This document shows positions 15,894 through 24,669 of a stretch of 50,204 nucleotides of DNA, piece after piece (the first letter of the stretch is position 1; every line of letters begins with the position of its first letter). This DNA comes from UMGS172 sp045578845. GTDB lineage: Bacteria > Bacillota > Clostridia > Oscillospirales > Acutalibacteraceae. The stretch lies in assembly GCA_045578845.1 (NCBI GenBank), contig JAZNLA010000005.1:1-50204 (forward strand), given 5' to 3'. The notes under the pieces are model-generated. The model was not told where the DNA came from, made no database searches, and saw only the letters and a list, made by a program, of their open reading frames with translations. The position numbers and the translations under genes are program-made.

Positions 15894-18611
15894 ATGCCGT
15901 TTAAAGCAGAGGAAAAGAAAATAGGCAAGAAAAAACAGTTGCGGTTAATGACCTTTATGTTGGCACTTTTTACCGCTACCGCACTTTTTATACCGTCAAT
16001 CGTTATAAGCAAAGGGTATTTTATATTTTTCGGGGACTTTAATGTTCAGCAAATCCCCTTTTACCAATACTGCCATGAGGCTGTGCGTTCGGGCTCTTTC
16101 GGGTGGAGTTGGCAAACCGACCTCGGCTCGGACCTTATATCTTCCTACAGTTTTTATCTTTTAGGCAGTCCGTTTTTTTGGTTAACCATTCCGTTTCCAA
16201 ACAGTTTTGTGCCCTATCTTATGGCACCGCTGCTTATATTAAAATTTTCTCTGGCAGCATTATTTGCCTATATGTACATCCGTCGTTTTACCGCACGTGC
16301 CGAAACCGCCATGATAGGCGGACTGCTCTACGCCTTTTGCGGTTTTTCGGTATATAATATTTTCTTTAACCACTTTCATGAGGCCATTGTTTTCTTCCCG
16401 CTGTTACTCTTATGCTTGGAAAAATTTATTGCCGAGAAAAAACGCGGACTGCTTATTTTAGCAGTATTCCTTTGCTCGGTAACCAACTACTATTTCTTCT
16501 TCGGCATGGTGGTATTTACCGTAATTTATTGGTTTGTAAGAATATGCTCACACAGTTTTAAATTCAAGGCTTCTGAATTTTTACTTATGCTTTTTGAATG
16601 TGTTTTGGGATTACTGCTTGCCGCGGCACTGCTGTTGCCTTCGGTAATGGCAATAGTTCAAAATTCACGTTTATCCAGCACCATGAACGGCTGGGGTGCA
16701 ATTCTTTACGGAAAAGAGCAAATATTCCTTAACGTAATTCAGTGTTTCTTCTTCCCGCCCGACCTGCCCGCAAGACCTATATTCTTTCCCGGTGCCGAGG
16801 TTAAATGGTCGTCGCTCGGCGGTTGGTTGCCGCTTTTCGGCATGACCGGTGTTATCACCTATTTAATGTCCGAGAAAAAAGGCACTTGGCTACGCAGAAT
16901 TATTATAATCTGTGCCTTTATGGCATTGGTGCCTATATTAAACAGTGCCTTTTCCATGTTCAACACCGCCTATTATGCGCGTTGGTTTTACATGCCTATT
17001 CTTATGATGTGCCTTGCTACGGCACTGTCGTTCGAGGATTTAGAGGTAAATTGGAAATCGGCGTGGCGGTGGTCCTTCGGCATCACTGCCGCTTTGACGC
17101 TCGTTATCGGACTTTTCCCGAAAACGAAAGAGGATAAACTTTCCTTAGGTCTTTACACCGATGCCGCCACTAACCCCATAAAATATGTTTACCAACTCAT
17201 CCGCCACACTATTAATGACTCCTACAAGGTTGACGGTGACTATCAAGACCTTAGATTTTGGGTCACATCGGCGATTGCAATACTTTCATTATTTGCCGTA
17301 AAGGCACTTATACCTTCGATAAAATCAAGGAATGTTAAGATATTTAAACCCATTATCGCAATGGTTTGTGTCGTTTCGGTCGTTTATTCGGTATTCTTCC
17401 TTGTAAGCGGTCAGTCACATTCGTATGATATTGAAGAAGTTATGATAAATAATCTTATTGAAGGCAATGTAACCTTGGAAACAGAAGACGACGAATTTGC
17501 CCGCATAGATGTTTATGACGGCGTTGACAATACAGGACTTTATTTGGGATACCCGTCAATAAACTTCTTCCATTCTATTGTTTCACCCGAAATTATGGAG
17601 TTTTATAACTATATCGGCGTTCCGCGTTCGGTAGGCAGCCGACCCGAACTTTCTTACAACGCTTTACGGTCTTTTCTTTCGGTTAAATATCTGCTCGACC
17701 CCGAAATTTCAGGCAGTAAGGATTTTGAAACCGAAACCGGCGAGCCGCAAATTTCGGGATTTGTATACGACAGCACACAAAACGGCTACAAAATATATAG
17801 AAACGAAAACTATATCCCAATGGGTTTTACCTATGACTACTATGTCACCGAAGAACAGATTGAGGATTACACCAAACAGCAAAAAAACAATATTATGCTC
17901 AAAGCGTTGCTGATAGATAAAAAGGATTTGGCGGTTGCCAACAGATATCTTAAAAATATTCAAACTGACTATTATCTGAGAACCTACGAAACAGGCAAAC
18001 TTGCCATAAACTTTGACTCAGCAACCGTTGCCGCCGACAGCAAAAGCAGAGCCTCTAAATCGGCTTATTCATTTAACTGTAATTCCAATGGCTTTACCGC
18101 CAAAATAAACATGGAAAAGGATAACCTTGTATTCTTCTCAGTGCCTGCCGCCGACGGTTGGACAGCAACCGTAAACGGTACAAAAGCCGAGATTTTAAAG
18201 GTTAACAAGGGCTTTATGGCAGTCGCGGCACCTGCAGGCGACAACACAATAGTGTTCCGTTACGAAACACCCGGTCTTGCGGTAGGCATTCTCGTAACCG
18301 CCGCCACAGCGGTAGTGACTATAATTTATCTGTCGGCAGTTGCCATAAAACGCAAAAAATATCCCGCCAAAGAGGCAGTATACCCCGAAGGCGAGATTAT
18401 AGAAAATCATATAAATAAGTTTGAAAACGCTGTAATTTTAGCGGAATCGGAAGAAAATGACAGCCTGCTCGACAGCATTGACCTTGAAAGCACCAACGCT
18501 TACCAAGGATTTAAAGGTGGCTTTACGCTTAACGATTCGGCACTTTTAAATTTGAATTTCGAAACCGAAGAAGAAACCGACGTCATAAATCCACCCGAAA
18601 ATGAAGAATGA
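15894..18611 (+). CDS. YfhO family membrane protein (GT-C-like)
   Basis: A 905-aa membrane protein of the YfhO family, related in fold to GT-C glycosyltransferases that use lipid-linked sugars. The N-terminal two thirds contain about 12 hydrophobic helices; the first extracytoplasmic loop has GDFNVQQIPFYQYCHEAVRSG, with the acidic residue positions typical of GT-C active sites, followed by WSWQTDLGSDLISSYSFY. Residues ~540-800 form a large outer domain, then a last helix (~790) and an acidic cytoplasmic tail. In Bacillus, YfhO is tied to glycosylation of lipoteichoic acid; the exact role here is inferred. Transcribed alone from its own promoter, with rpe following behind another promoter. Confidence 0.85.
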   Translation: MPFKAEEKKIGKKKQLRLMTFMLALFTATALFIPSIVISKGYFIFFGDFNVQQIPFYQYCHEAVRSGSFGWSWQTDLGSDLISSYSFYLLGSPFFWLTIPFPNSFVPYLMAPLLILKFSLAALFAYMYIRRFTARAETAMIGGLLYAFCGFSVYNIFFNHFHEAIVFFPLLLLCLEKFIAEKKRGLLILAVFLCSVTNYYFFFGMVVFTVIYWFVRICSHSFKFKASEFLLMLFECVLGLLLAAALLLPSVMAIVQNSRLSSTMNGWGAILYGKEQIFLNVIQCFFFPPDLPARPIFFPGAEVKWSSLGGWLPLFGMTGVITYLMSEKKGTWLRRIIIICAFMALVPILNSAFSMFNTAYYARWFYMPILMMCLATALSFEDLEVNWKSAWRWSFGITAALTLVIGLFPKTKEDKLSLGLYTDAATNPIKYVYQLIRHTINDSYKVDGDYQDLRFWVTSAIAILSLFAVKALIPSIKSRNVKIFKPIIAMVCVVSVVYSVFFLVSGQSHSYDIEEVMINNLIEGNVTLETEDDEFARIDVYDGVDNTGLYLGYPSINFFHSIVSPEIMEFYNYIGVPRSVGSRPELSYNALRSFLSVKYLLDPEISGSKDFETETGEPQISGFVYDSTQNGYKIYRNENYIPMGFTYDYYVTEEQIEDYTKQQKNNIMLKALLIDKKDLAVANRYLKNIQTDYYLRTYETGKLAINFDSATVAADSKSRASKSAYSFNCNSNGFTAKINMEKDNLVFFSVPAADGWTATVNGTKAEILKVNKGFMAVAAPAGDNTIVFRYETPGLAVGILVTAATAVVTIIYLSAVAIKRKKYPAKEAVYPEGEIIENHINKFENAVILAESEENDSLLDSIDLESTNAYQGFKGGFTLNDSALLNLNFETEEETDVINPPENEE

Positions 18612-18623
18612 GCAAAATTAGGG

Positions 18624-18652
18624 TTGACCTGCCGGCACTTTGCGAGTAAAAT
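18624..18652 (+). promoter_or_regulatory. Promoter of rpe
   Basis: TTGACC, a 17-bp spacer and TAAAAT lie in the 72-bp gap before rpe. Confidence 0.7.
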
Positions 18653-18683
18653 GTTGGTTAAGAATTAAAAAGGAGAATTTATT

Positions 18684-19328
18684 ATGGCTATGCTCTCACC
18701 CTCTATTTTGGGTTGCGACTATTTAACACTTTCTGATACCATTAAGGTGCTCGAAGAAAACGGCACCGATATGATTCATTTAGATGTTATGGACGGAATT
18801 TTCGTGCCTAACATTTCATTCGGTGTTCCTATTATTGAGTCGATAAAACGCCACTCGAATATAACTTTAGATGTCCATCTTATGATAGACCGTCCTTTGC
18901 GTTATGTGAAAGAGTTTACCAAGGTTGCCGATATTTTAGGATTTCACTATGAGGCAGGCTCAGATGTCGAAGAAACACTTAAAGCCATCAAGGCAGAGGG
19001 TGTTAAAACCTGCCTTACCATAAAACCTGCCACCGACCCCAAGGATATTTTCCCATATCTTCCGCTTTGCGACATGGTGCTTATTATGTCGGTTGAGCCG
19101 GGATTCGGCGGTCAAAAATTCATGCCGTCGGCATTGGATAAACTAAAAGTATTAAAGGCGGAAATCACCGCAAAAGGACTTGATACTTTGTTGGAAGTTG
19201 ACGGAGGCGTTAACGATGTAACCGGCAAACAATGTGTAAAGGCAGGTGCCGATGTTCTTGTTGTCGGCAGTTTCCTTTTTAACACTACAGACCTTAAAGG
19301 TCAGGTTAATTTGTTTAAAGATATGTGA
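18684..19328 (+). CDS. rpe: Ribulose-phosphate 3-epimerase
   Basis: A 214-aa TIM-barrel enzyme that interconverts D-ribulose 5-phosphate and D-xylulose 5-phosphate in the pentose phosphate pathway. Hallmarks are SPSILGCDYLTL at the start, the metal-binding HLDVMDGIFVPN (residues 33-44), DVHLMI, H in FHYEAG, SVEPGFGGQKF and the catalytic EVDGGVN. AAAAGGAGAA lies seven bases before the start. Its 3' end overlaps the convergent MecA-like gene by 28 bp. It would support use of pentoses from xylan-type substrates handled elsewhere in the window. Confidence 0.97.
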   Translation: MAMLSPSILGCDYLTLSDTIKVLEENGTDMIHLDVMDGIFVPNISFGVPIIESIKRHSNITLDVHLMIDRPLRYVKEFTKVADILGFHYEAGSDVEETLKAIKAEGVKTCLTIKPATDPKDIFPYLPLCDMVLIMSVEPGFGGQKFMPSALDKLKVLKAEITAKGLDTLLEVDGGVNDVTGKQCVKAGADVLVVGSFLFNTTDLKGQVNLFKDM

Positions 19329-19876
19329 TTTTTTAAAATTTCGCCTATCTCGTTTACGGCGTTTAATGATAGCGGTTTCCAGTATTCGTGTGTTACGGCA
19401 ATTTGCAGTTTTTCGGTTAAAATCTTATCTGCAAATCCAACCAGCACTGACCTTATATATGCCGCATTTTCTTTGACCGTCAGTTCCAAACGGTATTTTC
19501 CGTTTAACACGTAAAGTTTACTGCCATAGGCAACCCCGCTGTTAAAAAGGGTTTCTATACAGCAAAATAACCGTTCACTGTCAAGAAATTCGGCTACATA
19601 TTTCCCGCTTTTGCGGGTTGTAATTTGCAGTTTTCTGTATTTCGGTATAAACCAAACTTCACACCCGCCTTGGAAAACAGGATATATTTCTATTGCCATT
19701 TTTTTAGCCTGCGTTTTATATCCCGCCGTTTTCGAGGCAACCGCAAAAAGTGTAAGTAATGCTCTTTCGGTTTCAAACTCTTTGTCACCGAAAAAAAGTC
19801 CGTCAATACTGTAAACCACCGTTTCTGCTTCGGAAAGCAGTACCCTCAATTTACCGTTTTGAGTTTCTGCCGTCAT
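19301..19876 (-). CDS. MecA-like adaptor protein
   Basis: A 191-aa protein that I place in the MecA/YpbH adaptor family by layout: an N-terminal domain opening with KLRVLLSEAE and ending in the typical IEIYPVFQGGCEVWFIPK (residues ~62-80), a linker, and a C-terminal alpha/beta domain. MecA proteins deliver substrates to the ClpC ATPase for degradation and act in competence and stress control. Similarity is by recognition, not alignment, and the C-terminal part is divergent. AGAGGGTGG lies four bases before the start. It is convergent with rpe and their ends overlap by 28 bp, an unusual arrangement that could allow mutual interference of the two transcripts. Confidence 0.6.
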   Translation of the reverse strand: MTAETQNGKLRVLLSEAETVVYSIDGLFFGDKEFETERALLTLFAVASKTAGYKTQAKKMAIEIYPVFQGGCEVWFIPKYRKLQITTRKSGKYVAEFLDSERLFCCIETLFNSGVAYGSKLYVLNGKYRLELTVKENAAYIRSVLVGFADKILTEKLQIAVTHEYWKPLSLNAVNEIGEILKNHISLNKLT

Positions 19877-20003
19877 AGTTCCACCCTCTTTTTAAATATA
19901 TGACAGTATATTTTAAAGTCGATTCCTTTGTGTATGTCCCTTGTAAAGGTTAAGTATTTTTTACCGATTCCCTGTCAAAGATATTTAAAAGGGAGGTGCG
20001 TTT

Positions 20004-20123
20004 ATGGATAAAAAACGTTCAGGTACCAAACTGTTTATAAAATCTGCAGTGTGGACCCTTGCGGCAATCGCACTTATAGCCATTGGCTACTTCGGTGCGG
20101 GATATATTGCCGATTTAATCTAA
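20004..20123 (+). CDS. 39-aa single-helix membrane peptide
   Basis: An ATG preceded by GGGAGGTG at five bases opens a 39-codon frame. The product has a basic start (MDKKRSGTK), one strongly hydrophobic helix (about residues 14-36, rich in Ala, Ile, Gly) and a short acidic end, ending DLI. It reads as an N-in single-pass membrane peptide. It lies 14 bp upstream of the phosphohexomutase gene, whose ribosome binding site starts at its stop codon, so the two are surely co-transcribed. No family recognised; a role as a small subunit or regulator of a neighbouring membrane protein is only a guess. Confidence 0.7.
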   Translation: MDKKRSGTKLFIKSAVWTLAAIALIAIGYFGAGYIADLI

Positions 20124-20137
20124 AGGAGTTAAAATTT

Positions 20138-21658
20138 ATGAAAAACTACCGCGAACTGAAATCAGGCTCGGATGTACGAGGTTTTGCCAGCGACATTTTC
20201 GGCAATAAAATAAACCTCACCGATAGTGCAGTTTACGATATCACCGCCGCGTTTGTACCGTTTTTAGCAGAGAAAGTGCAAAAGCAGGCTAAAGATTTAA
20301 CGGTTTCGGTAGGACACGATTCGAGAATTACCGCCGAAAGAATAAAGGCACAGGTTATCAGTGCTTTAACTGCGGCAGGCGTTACGGTTTTAGACTGCCA
20401 TTTATCCTCAACCCCTGCCATGTTTATGACAACGGTTGCGGCAAAATGTGACGGTGCCGTTCAAATTACCGCGAGCCACCACCCCGCCGACCGCAACGGA
20501 CTTAAGTTTTTCCTGCCCACAGGCGGTCTTGACGGCAGTGATATTGCCGAAATTTTGAAAAATGCCGAAATGGGTAATTTTGCACCGAAAGGTGACGGCA
20601 AGGTTATAGACCGCGATTTTATGACCGAATATTCGGCTATTTTACGCGGCAGGATTTGCGAAGAACTCGGCGTAACAGAAGAAGCCCAACCCTTAAGCGG
20701 CTATAAAATTGTAGTTGATGCAGGCAACGGTGCAGGCGGATTTTACGCTTCTAAGGTATTAGAGCCGCTTGGTGCCGACACTAGCGGCAGTGTTTACTTA
20801 GAGCCTGACGGCATGTTCCCTAACCACATTCCAAACCCCGAAGACACCGACGCCATGGCAAGTATCAGCAACGCCGTTATAAATTCAAAAGCCGACCTCG
20901 GTGTTATTTTTGATACCGACGTTGACCGTGCCGGTTGCGTAGACCCTTGCGGTGTTGAAATCAACCGCAACCGTCTTGTTGCTTTGGCGGCGGCAATCGT
21001 GCTTGAAAATGAACCGAAATCTACCATTGTCACCGACAGTGTTACTTCGGCAGGACTCAAAACCTTTATCGAGTGTGATTTGGGTGGTAAACACCACCGT
21101 TTTAAACGCGGATATAAAAATGTTATCAACGAGGCTGTCCGTTTGTGTGGGGTAGGTATAAACGCACCGCTTGCCATTGAAACTTCCGGCCATGCCGCAC
21201 TCAAAGAAAACTACTTCCTCGATGACGGTGCGTATTTGGTGACCAAAATCATTATAAAAATGGCAAAGTTAGGCAAGGAAAACAAAAGCATTTCCGACCT
21301 CACCGCTAACCTTAAAATGCCCGCCGATGCTAAGGAAATACGCTTTAATATTAAAACTGACGATTTCCGTGCCTACGGTGAAAAGATTATTGTCGATTTA
21401 GAAGATTGGTGCAAATCCAAAGACGGTTACATAATTGCCGACGACAACCGCGAGGGGATTCGCGTTAGTATAGACGACGGTTGGTTTTTGTTAAGACTGA
21501 GTGTTCACGACCCCGTAATGCCCATGAACATTGAAAGCGACAGTGTAGGCGGTGCATTAAAGATTGCAAATAAAATTGCCGAATTTTTCAAATGTTACGA
21601 CCGTCTTGACACTTCAGCATTAAACACCTATATATCGGGAGATAAAAGTAACAAATGA
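20138..21658 (+). CDS. Phosphohexomutase (phosphomannomutase/phosphoglucomutase family)
   Basis: The 506-aa product has the four-domain alpha-D-phosphohexomutase layout: the N-terminal SGSDVRG, the phosphoserine loop TASHHP (usually TASHNP; residues ~111-116) followed by DRNGLKFF, the metal loop DTDVDR with all three aspartates kept, the sugar-binding ETSGHAA and a C-terminal phosphate-binding domain. It interconverts hexose 1- and 6-phosphates, making precursors for cell-wall or capsule sugars; mannose versus glucose preference cannot be told. ATG 20138 is used, with AAAGGAG eight bases upstream; the frame stays open further up but covers the small upstream gene. Its stop overlaps the start of the next gene (ATGA). 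Confidence 0.88.
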   Translation: MKNYRELKSGSDVRGFASDIFGNKINLTDSAVYDITAAFVPFLAEKVQKQAKDLTVSVGHDSRITAERIKAQVISALTAAGVTVLDCHLSSTPAMFMTTVAAKCDGAVQITASHHPADRNGLKFFLPTGGLDGSDIAEILKNAEMGNFAPKGDGKVIDRDFMTEYSAILRGRICEELGVTEEAQPLSGYKIVVDAGNGAGGFYASKVLEPLGADTSGSVYLEPDGMFPNHIPNPEDTDAMASISNAVINSKADLGVIFDTDVDRAGCVDPCGVEINRNRLVALAAAIVLENEPKSTIVTDSVTSAGLKTFIECDLGGKHHRFKRGYKNVINEAVRLCGVGINAPLAIETSGHAALKENYFLDDGAYLVTKIIIKMAKLGKENKSISDLTANLKMPADAKEIRFNIKTDDFRAYGEKIIVDLEDWCKSKDGYIIADDNREGIRVSIDDGWFLLRLSVHDPVMPMNIESDSVGGALKIANKIAEFFKCYDRLDTSALNTYISGDKSNK

Positions 21659-22608
21659 ACAATAATCTAAAGGGCGGACTGCTACTTGCACTTGCCGCTC
21701 TGCTTTGGGGTACAACCTTTGTTGCACAGGAAGAGGCGACGAGGTTTATAGGCCCGTTTACTTTAAACTGCCTGCGTTCCTTTGTGGCGGTATTGGTGCT
21801 TACACCGTTAGTGTTTTTCTTGAAGGCAAAACGAGAAAAGACCGGCGACAAAGAAAAACTTTTTTCCAAAAAACTACTCCTTGGGGGATTTTGTTGCGGT
21901 ACCGCTTTGGCGGTTGCATCAAATTTGCAGCAATTCGGCATACTTTTTAATTCTTCCCTTTTGGAGGGTGACTCAGGCAAAGCCGGATTTATCACCGCCA
22001 TGTACATAATATTCGTACCGCTTATTACAGGTCTTACAGGCATACGGGTAAAATTTTCCTGCCTTATTGCCGTACTTATCGGTGTTGCGGGACTTTATTT
22101 TATAAGTGTCAAGGAAGGCTGTACGGTAGCCTCGGGCGATATCGTACTACTGCTTTGTGCCCTCGCCTTTTCTGTACATATTATAGTTGTAGACCGTTTC
22201 GGCTCGGCACTCGACGCCATAAAACTTTCAACCGTACAGTTTTTCTTTGCAGGTTTGATTTCACTTATTCTGAGTTTGATTTTCGAACGCGACACCGCTA
22301 CCGTCAGCAATATAATGAATGCCGTACTGCCTATTCTCTATTGCGGTATTTTATCGTCAAGTATTGCCTTTACCCTGCAGGTTGTCGCACAAAAAATGTG
22401 CGAGCCGACTATTGCCAGCCTTGTTATGAGCCTTGAGTCGGTTTTCTGTATGCTTGCCGCCTGTTGTTTTTACACAAAACTGCCGCTTCCCCGCGAAATA
22501 ATCGGTTGCGTGCTTATGCTTATCGCAATCTTTATCGTTCAAACACCGTTCGCCGACAAACTATTCGAAAAAATAACTGAAAGGTTTAGAAAACATGAGC
22601 GGGTTTGA
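21655..22608 (+). CDS. EamA family (DMT) transporter
   Basis: A 317-aa protein with ten hydrophobic helices arranged as two EamA repeats, the drug/metabolite transporter superfamily, which mostly exports amino acids, nucleosides or other metabolites. The GLLLALAALLWGTTFVAQ opening of repeat one is characteristic. The start codon overlaps the stop of the phosphohexomutase gene, so translation is probably coupled. Substrate unknown. Confidence 0.88.
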   Translation: MNNNLKGGLLLALAALLWGTTFVAQEEATRFIGPFTLNCLRSFVAVLVLTPLVFFLKAKREKTGDKEKLFSKKLLLGGFCCGTALAVASNLQQFGILFNSSLLEGDSGKAGFITAMYIIFVPLITGLTGIRVKFSCLIAVLIGVAGLYFISVKEGCTVASGDIVLLLCALAFSVHIIVVDRFGSALDAIKLSTVQFFFAGLISLILSLIFERDTATVSNIMNAVLPILYCGILSSSIAFTLQVVAQKMCEPTIASLVMSLESVFCMLAACCFYTKLPLPREIIGCVLMLIAIFIVQTPFADKLFEKITERFRKHERV

Positions 22609-23113
22609 GTATAAAATTATCCGTTCAAACCGCCGTACCATGGCGATAGAAGTGACCGAAACGGCTGAGGTTTTAGTCAGAATCCCCTTTTTTGTAACCG
22701 ATAAAAAGGCTTTGGAATTTGCAAGCAGTAAAACACTATGGATTGAAAAAGCAGTACAAAAACAGCGTTCCAAACCGCAAAATTGCCATAATATAACCCC
22801 CGAAGAAATAAAGGAACTAAAGCAAAAAGCCAAAGAATATTTACCGCTTAGGACCGAGTATTATTCCCGCCTTACGGGGCTTAAATATAAAAGTATTAAA
22901 ATAACCTCGGCAAAAAAGCGGTTCGGTAGTTGCAACGGCAAAAACGGAATATGTTTTTCGTATATGCTAATGCTCTACCCTAAGGTGGCTATTGATTACG
23001 TTATAGTCCACGAACTCTGCCACACAAAACACCATAACCATTCTAAAAATTTTTGGGATTTAGTGGCAACATACATGCCTGATTTCAAGTTCCGACGCGA
23101 ACTTTTGAAATAG
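22595..23113 (+). CDS. YgjP-like metal-dependent hydrolase (DUF45)
   Basis: A 172-aa protein of the YgjP/SprT-like group. It carries the zinc-binding HELCHTKHHNHSKNFW (HExxH with a third His, residues ~140-155) near its C-terminus and the family SAKKRFGSCNGKNGICFSY segment before it. Related to zinc metalloproteases; true substrates are not known. It overlaps the transporter gene by 14 bp, so it belongs to the same operon. Likely cytoplasmic: no signal peptide. Confidence 0.88.
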   Translation: MSGFEYKIIRSNRRTMAIEVTETAEVLVRIPFFVTDKKALEFASSKTLWIEKAVQKQRSKPQNCHNITPEEIKELKQKAKEYLPLRTEYYSRLTGLKYKSIKITSAKKRFGSCNGKNGICFSYMLMLYPKVAIDYVIVHELCHTKHHNHSKNFWDLVATYMPDFKFRRELLK

Positions 23114-23149
23114 TTTTTAAAAATAAAATTTTGAAAGAAGTTTTGTAAA

Positions 23150-24421
23150 ATGAGTCACATTAACACGAAATGCGTACAGGAAGGCTATGAGCCAAAAAGC
23201 GGCGAGCCGAGAGTTTTACCTATTTACCAAAGCACAACCTTTAAATATGACGACGCCAAAACCTTAGGCGACCTGTTTGATTTTAACGCCTCGGGACACT
23301 TTTATACCCGCCTCAGCAACCCCACAGTCGAGGCTGTTGAAAAGAAAATTGCCGCTTTAGAAGGCGGTATCGGTGCTATGCTGACCTCGTCGGGTCAAGG
23401 TGCTACAACCGCCGCTATTTTAACCTTATGTAAGGCGGGTGACCACATTGTTTCGTCTAACTCAATTTACGGCGGTTCGTTCAATTTGCTTAACATAACA
23501 TTACGCAAAATGGGTATTGATACTACATTCATTTCGCCCGATTCTTCGGACAGTGAGATTGAAGCGGCAATAATGCCTAACACCAAACTTATTTTTGGCG
23601 AAACGGTTGCAAACCCCGCACTGACCGTTTTGGATATTGAGCGTTGGGCAAATGTTGCTCACAAAAACAGTCTTCCGCTTTATGTTGACAACACATTCCC
23701 GTCACCCGTAAACTGCCGTCCTTTTGAGTGGGGTGCCGATATTATTATCCACTCTACCTCGAAATATCTTGACGGTCATGCTATGGCTTTGGGCGGTTGT
23801 ATTGTTGATTCGGGTAACTTCGATTGGACAAAATCAAGCCGTCACTCTGATATGCAAACCCCAGATGAGTCCTACCACGGCCTTGTGTACCCCGAAAAGT
23901 TCGGCAAAGCCGCATTTATTGCAAAGGCAAGAGCACAAATGATGAGAGATATAGGCATGATGATGTCACCTATGAACGCATTTTTGCTTAATATCGGAAT
24001 TGAAACATTACATCTTCGTATGCCTGCACACTGCAACAATGCTTTGGCGGTGGCTGAATATCTGCTTTCTAACCCCAAAATTGCTTGGGTTGACTATCCC
24101 GGTCTTAAAAACAACAAATACCATGCTTTGGCAGAGAAATATATGCCCAACGGCACCTGCGGTGTTATTTCATTTGGTATAAAGGGCGGCAGGGAGTCGG
24201 CGGCTAAGTTTATGGAAAGTGTCAAACTTGCCGCACCGGTTATCCATGTTGCCGACGCAAGGACCTGCGTTTTACACCCCGCCTCAACCACCCACCGTCA
24301 ACTTACAGACGAGCAACTTATTGAATGCGGCGTTACCCCCGACCTTATCAGAATGTCGGTCGGTATTGAACATGTTGACGATATTATCGCCGACATTGAC
24401 CAAGCCCTCGAAAAATGCTGA
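23150..24421 (+). CDS. metY: O-acetylhomoserine sulfhydrylase-type PLP enzyme
   Basis: A 423-aa member of the Cys/Met-metabolism PLP family, with the Schiff-base lysine in HSTSKYLDGHA (residues ~203-213), SSGQGATTAAIL for PLP phosphate binding, and the C-terminal ARTCVLHPASTTHRQL that binds the substrate carboxylate. Length and the early VLPIYQSTTFKYDDA fit MetY, which makes homocysteine from O-acetylhomoserine and sulfide. A methionine gamma-lyase or cystathionine gamma-synthase reading is less likely. Ends at a strong terminator; last gene of the run beginning at the 39-aa peptide. Confidence 0.88.
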   Translation: MSHINTKCVQEGYEPKSGEPRVLPIYQSTTFKYDDAKTLGDLFDFNASGHFYTRLSNPTVEAVEKKIAALEGGIGAMLTSSGQGATTAAILTLCKAGDHIVSSNSIYGGSFNLLNITLRKMGIDTTFISPDSSDSEIEAAIMPNTKLIFGETVANPALTVLDIERWANVAHKNSLPLYVDNTFPSPVNCRPFEWGADIIIHSTSKYLDGHAMALGGCIVDSGNFDWTKSSRHSDMQTPDESYHGLVYPEKFGKAAFIAKARAQMMRDIGMMMSPMNAFLLNIGIETLHLRMPAHCNNALAVAEYLLSNPKIAWVDYPGLKNNKYHALAEKYMPNGTCGVISFGIKGGRESAAKFMESVKLAAPVIHVADARTCVLHPASTTHRQLTDEQLIECGVTPDLIRMSVGIEHVDDIIADIDQALEKC

Positions 24422-24441
24422 TTTTTTAAATTCTACAAAAC

Positions 24442-24473
24442 AATCGCCTCAGCCGCAAATGGCTGAGGCGATT
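24442..24473. terminator. Terminator after metY
   Basis: A 13-bp stem (AATCGCCTCAGCC and complement) with a six-base loop, followed by an AT-rich tail with TTTATCATTTT. Confidence 0.85.
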
Positions 24474-24494
24474 TATCATTTTAGATGTTAAATT

Positions 24495-24619
24495 GTAGGG
24501 ACAAGTGTCCTCGGCTGTCCGTTTCTCGTTATTTCCTAAAATGAACAACTGTAGGGGTGAACTTTGTTCGCCCGCAAATATCATATACATAAAAAAGGGC
24601 GAACACAGTTCGCCCCTAC
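24495..24619. repeat. Palindromic intergenic repeats (TGTAGGGG / CGAAC type)
   Basis: A 23-bp imperfect inverted repeat GTAGGGGTGAACTTTGTTCG... (24551-24573) pairs with its complement-like copy at 24597-24619 around a 23-base AT-rich loop. A related TGTAGGGACAAGTGTCC stretch precedes it. Such modules recur in gut Clostridia as REP-like intergenic repeats. It fills most of the gap between metY and the M16 gene; no gene is seen in it. Confidence 0.7.
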
Positions 24620-24669
24620 GAGATTAGGTATTAAAAACCACATCTGGCATCTGCTATATAATTGTCAAT

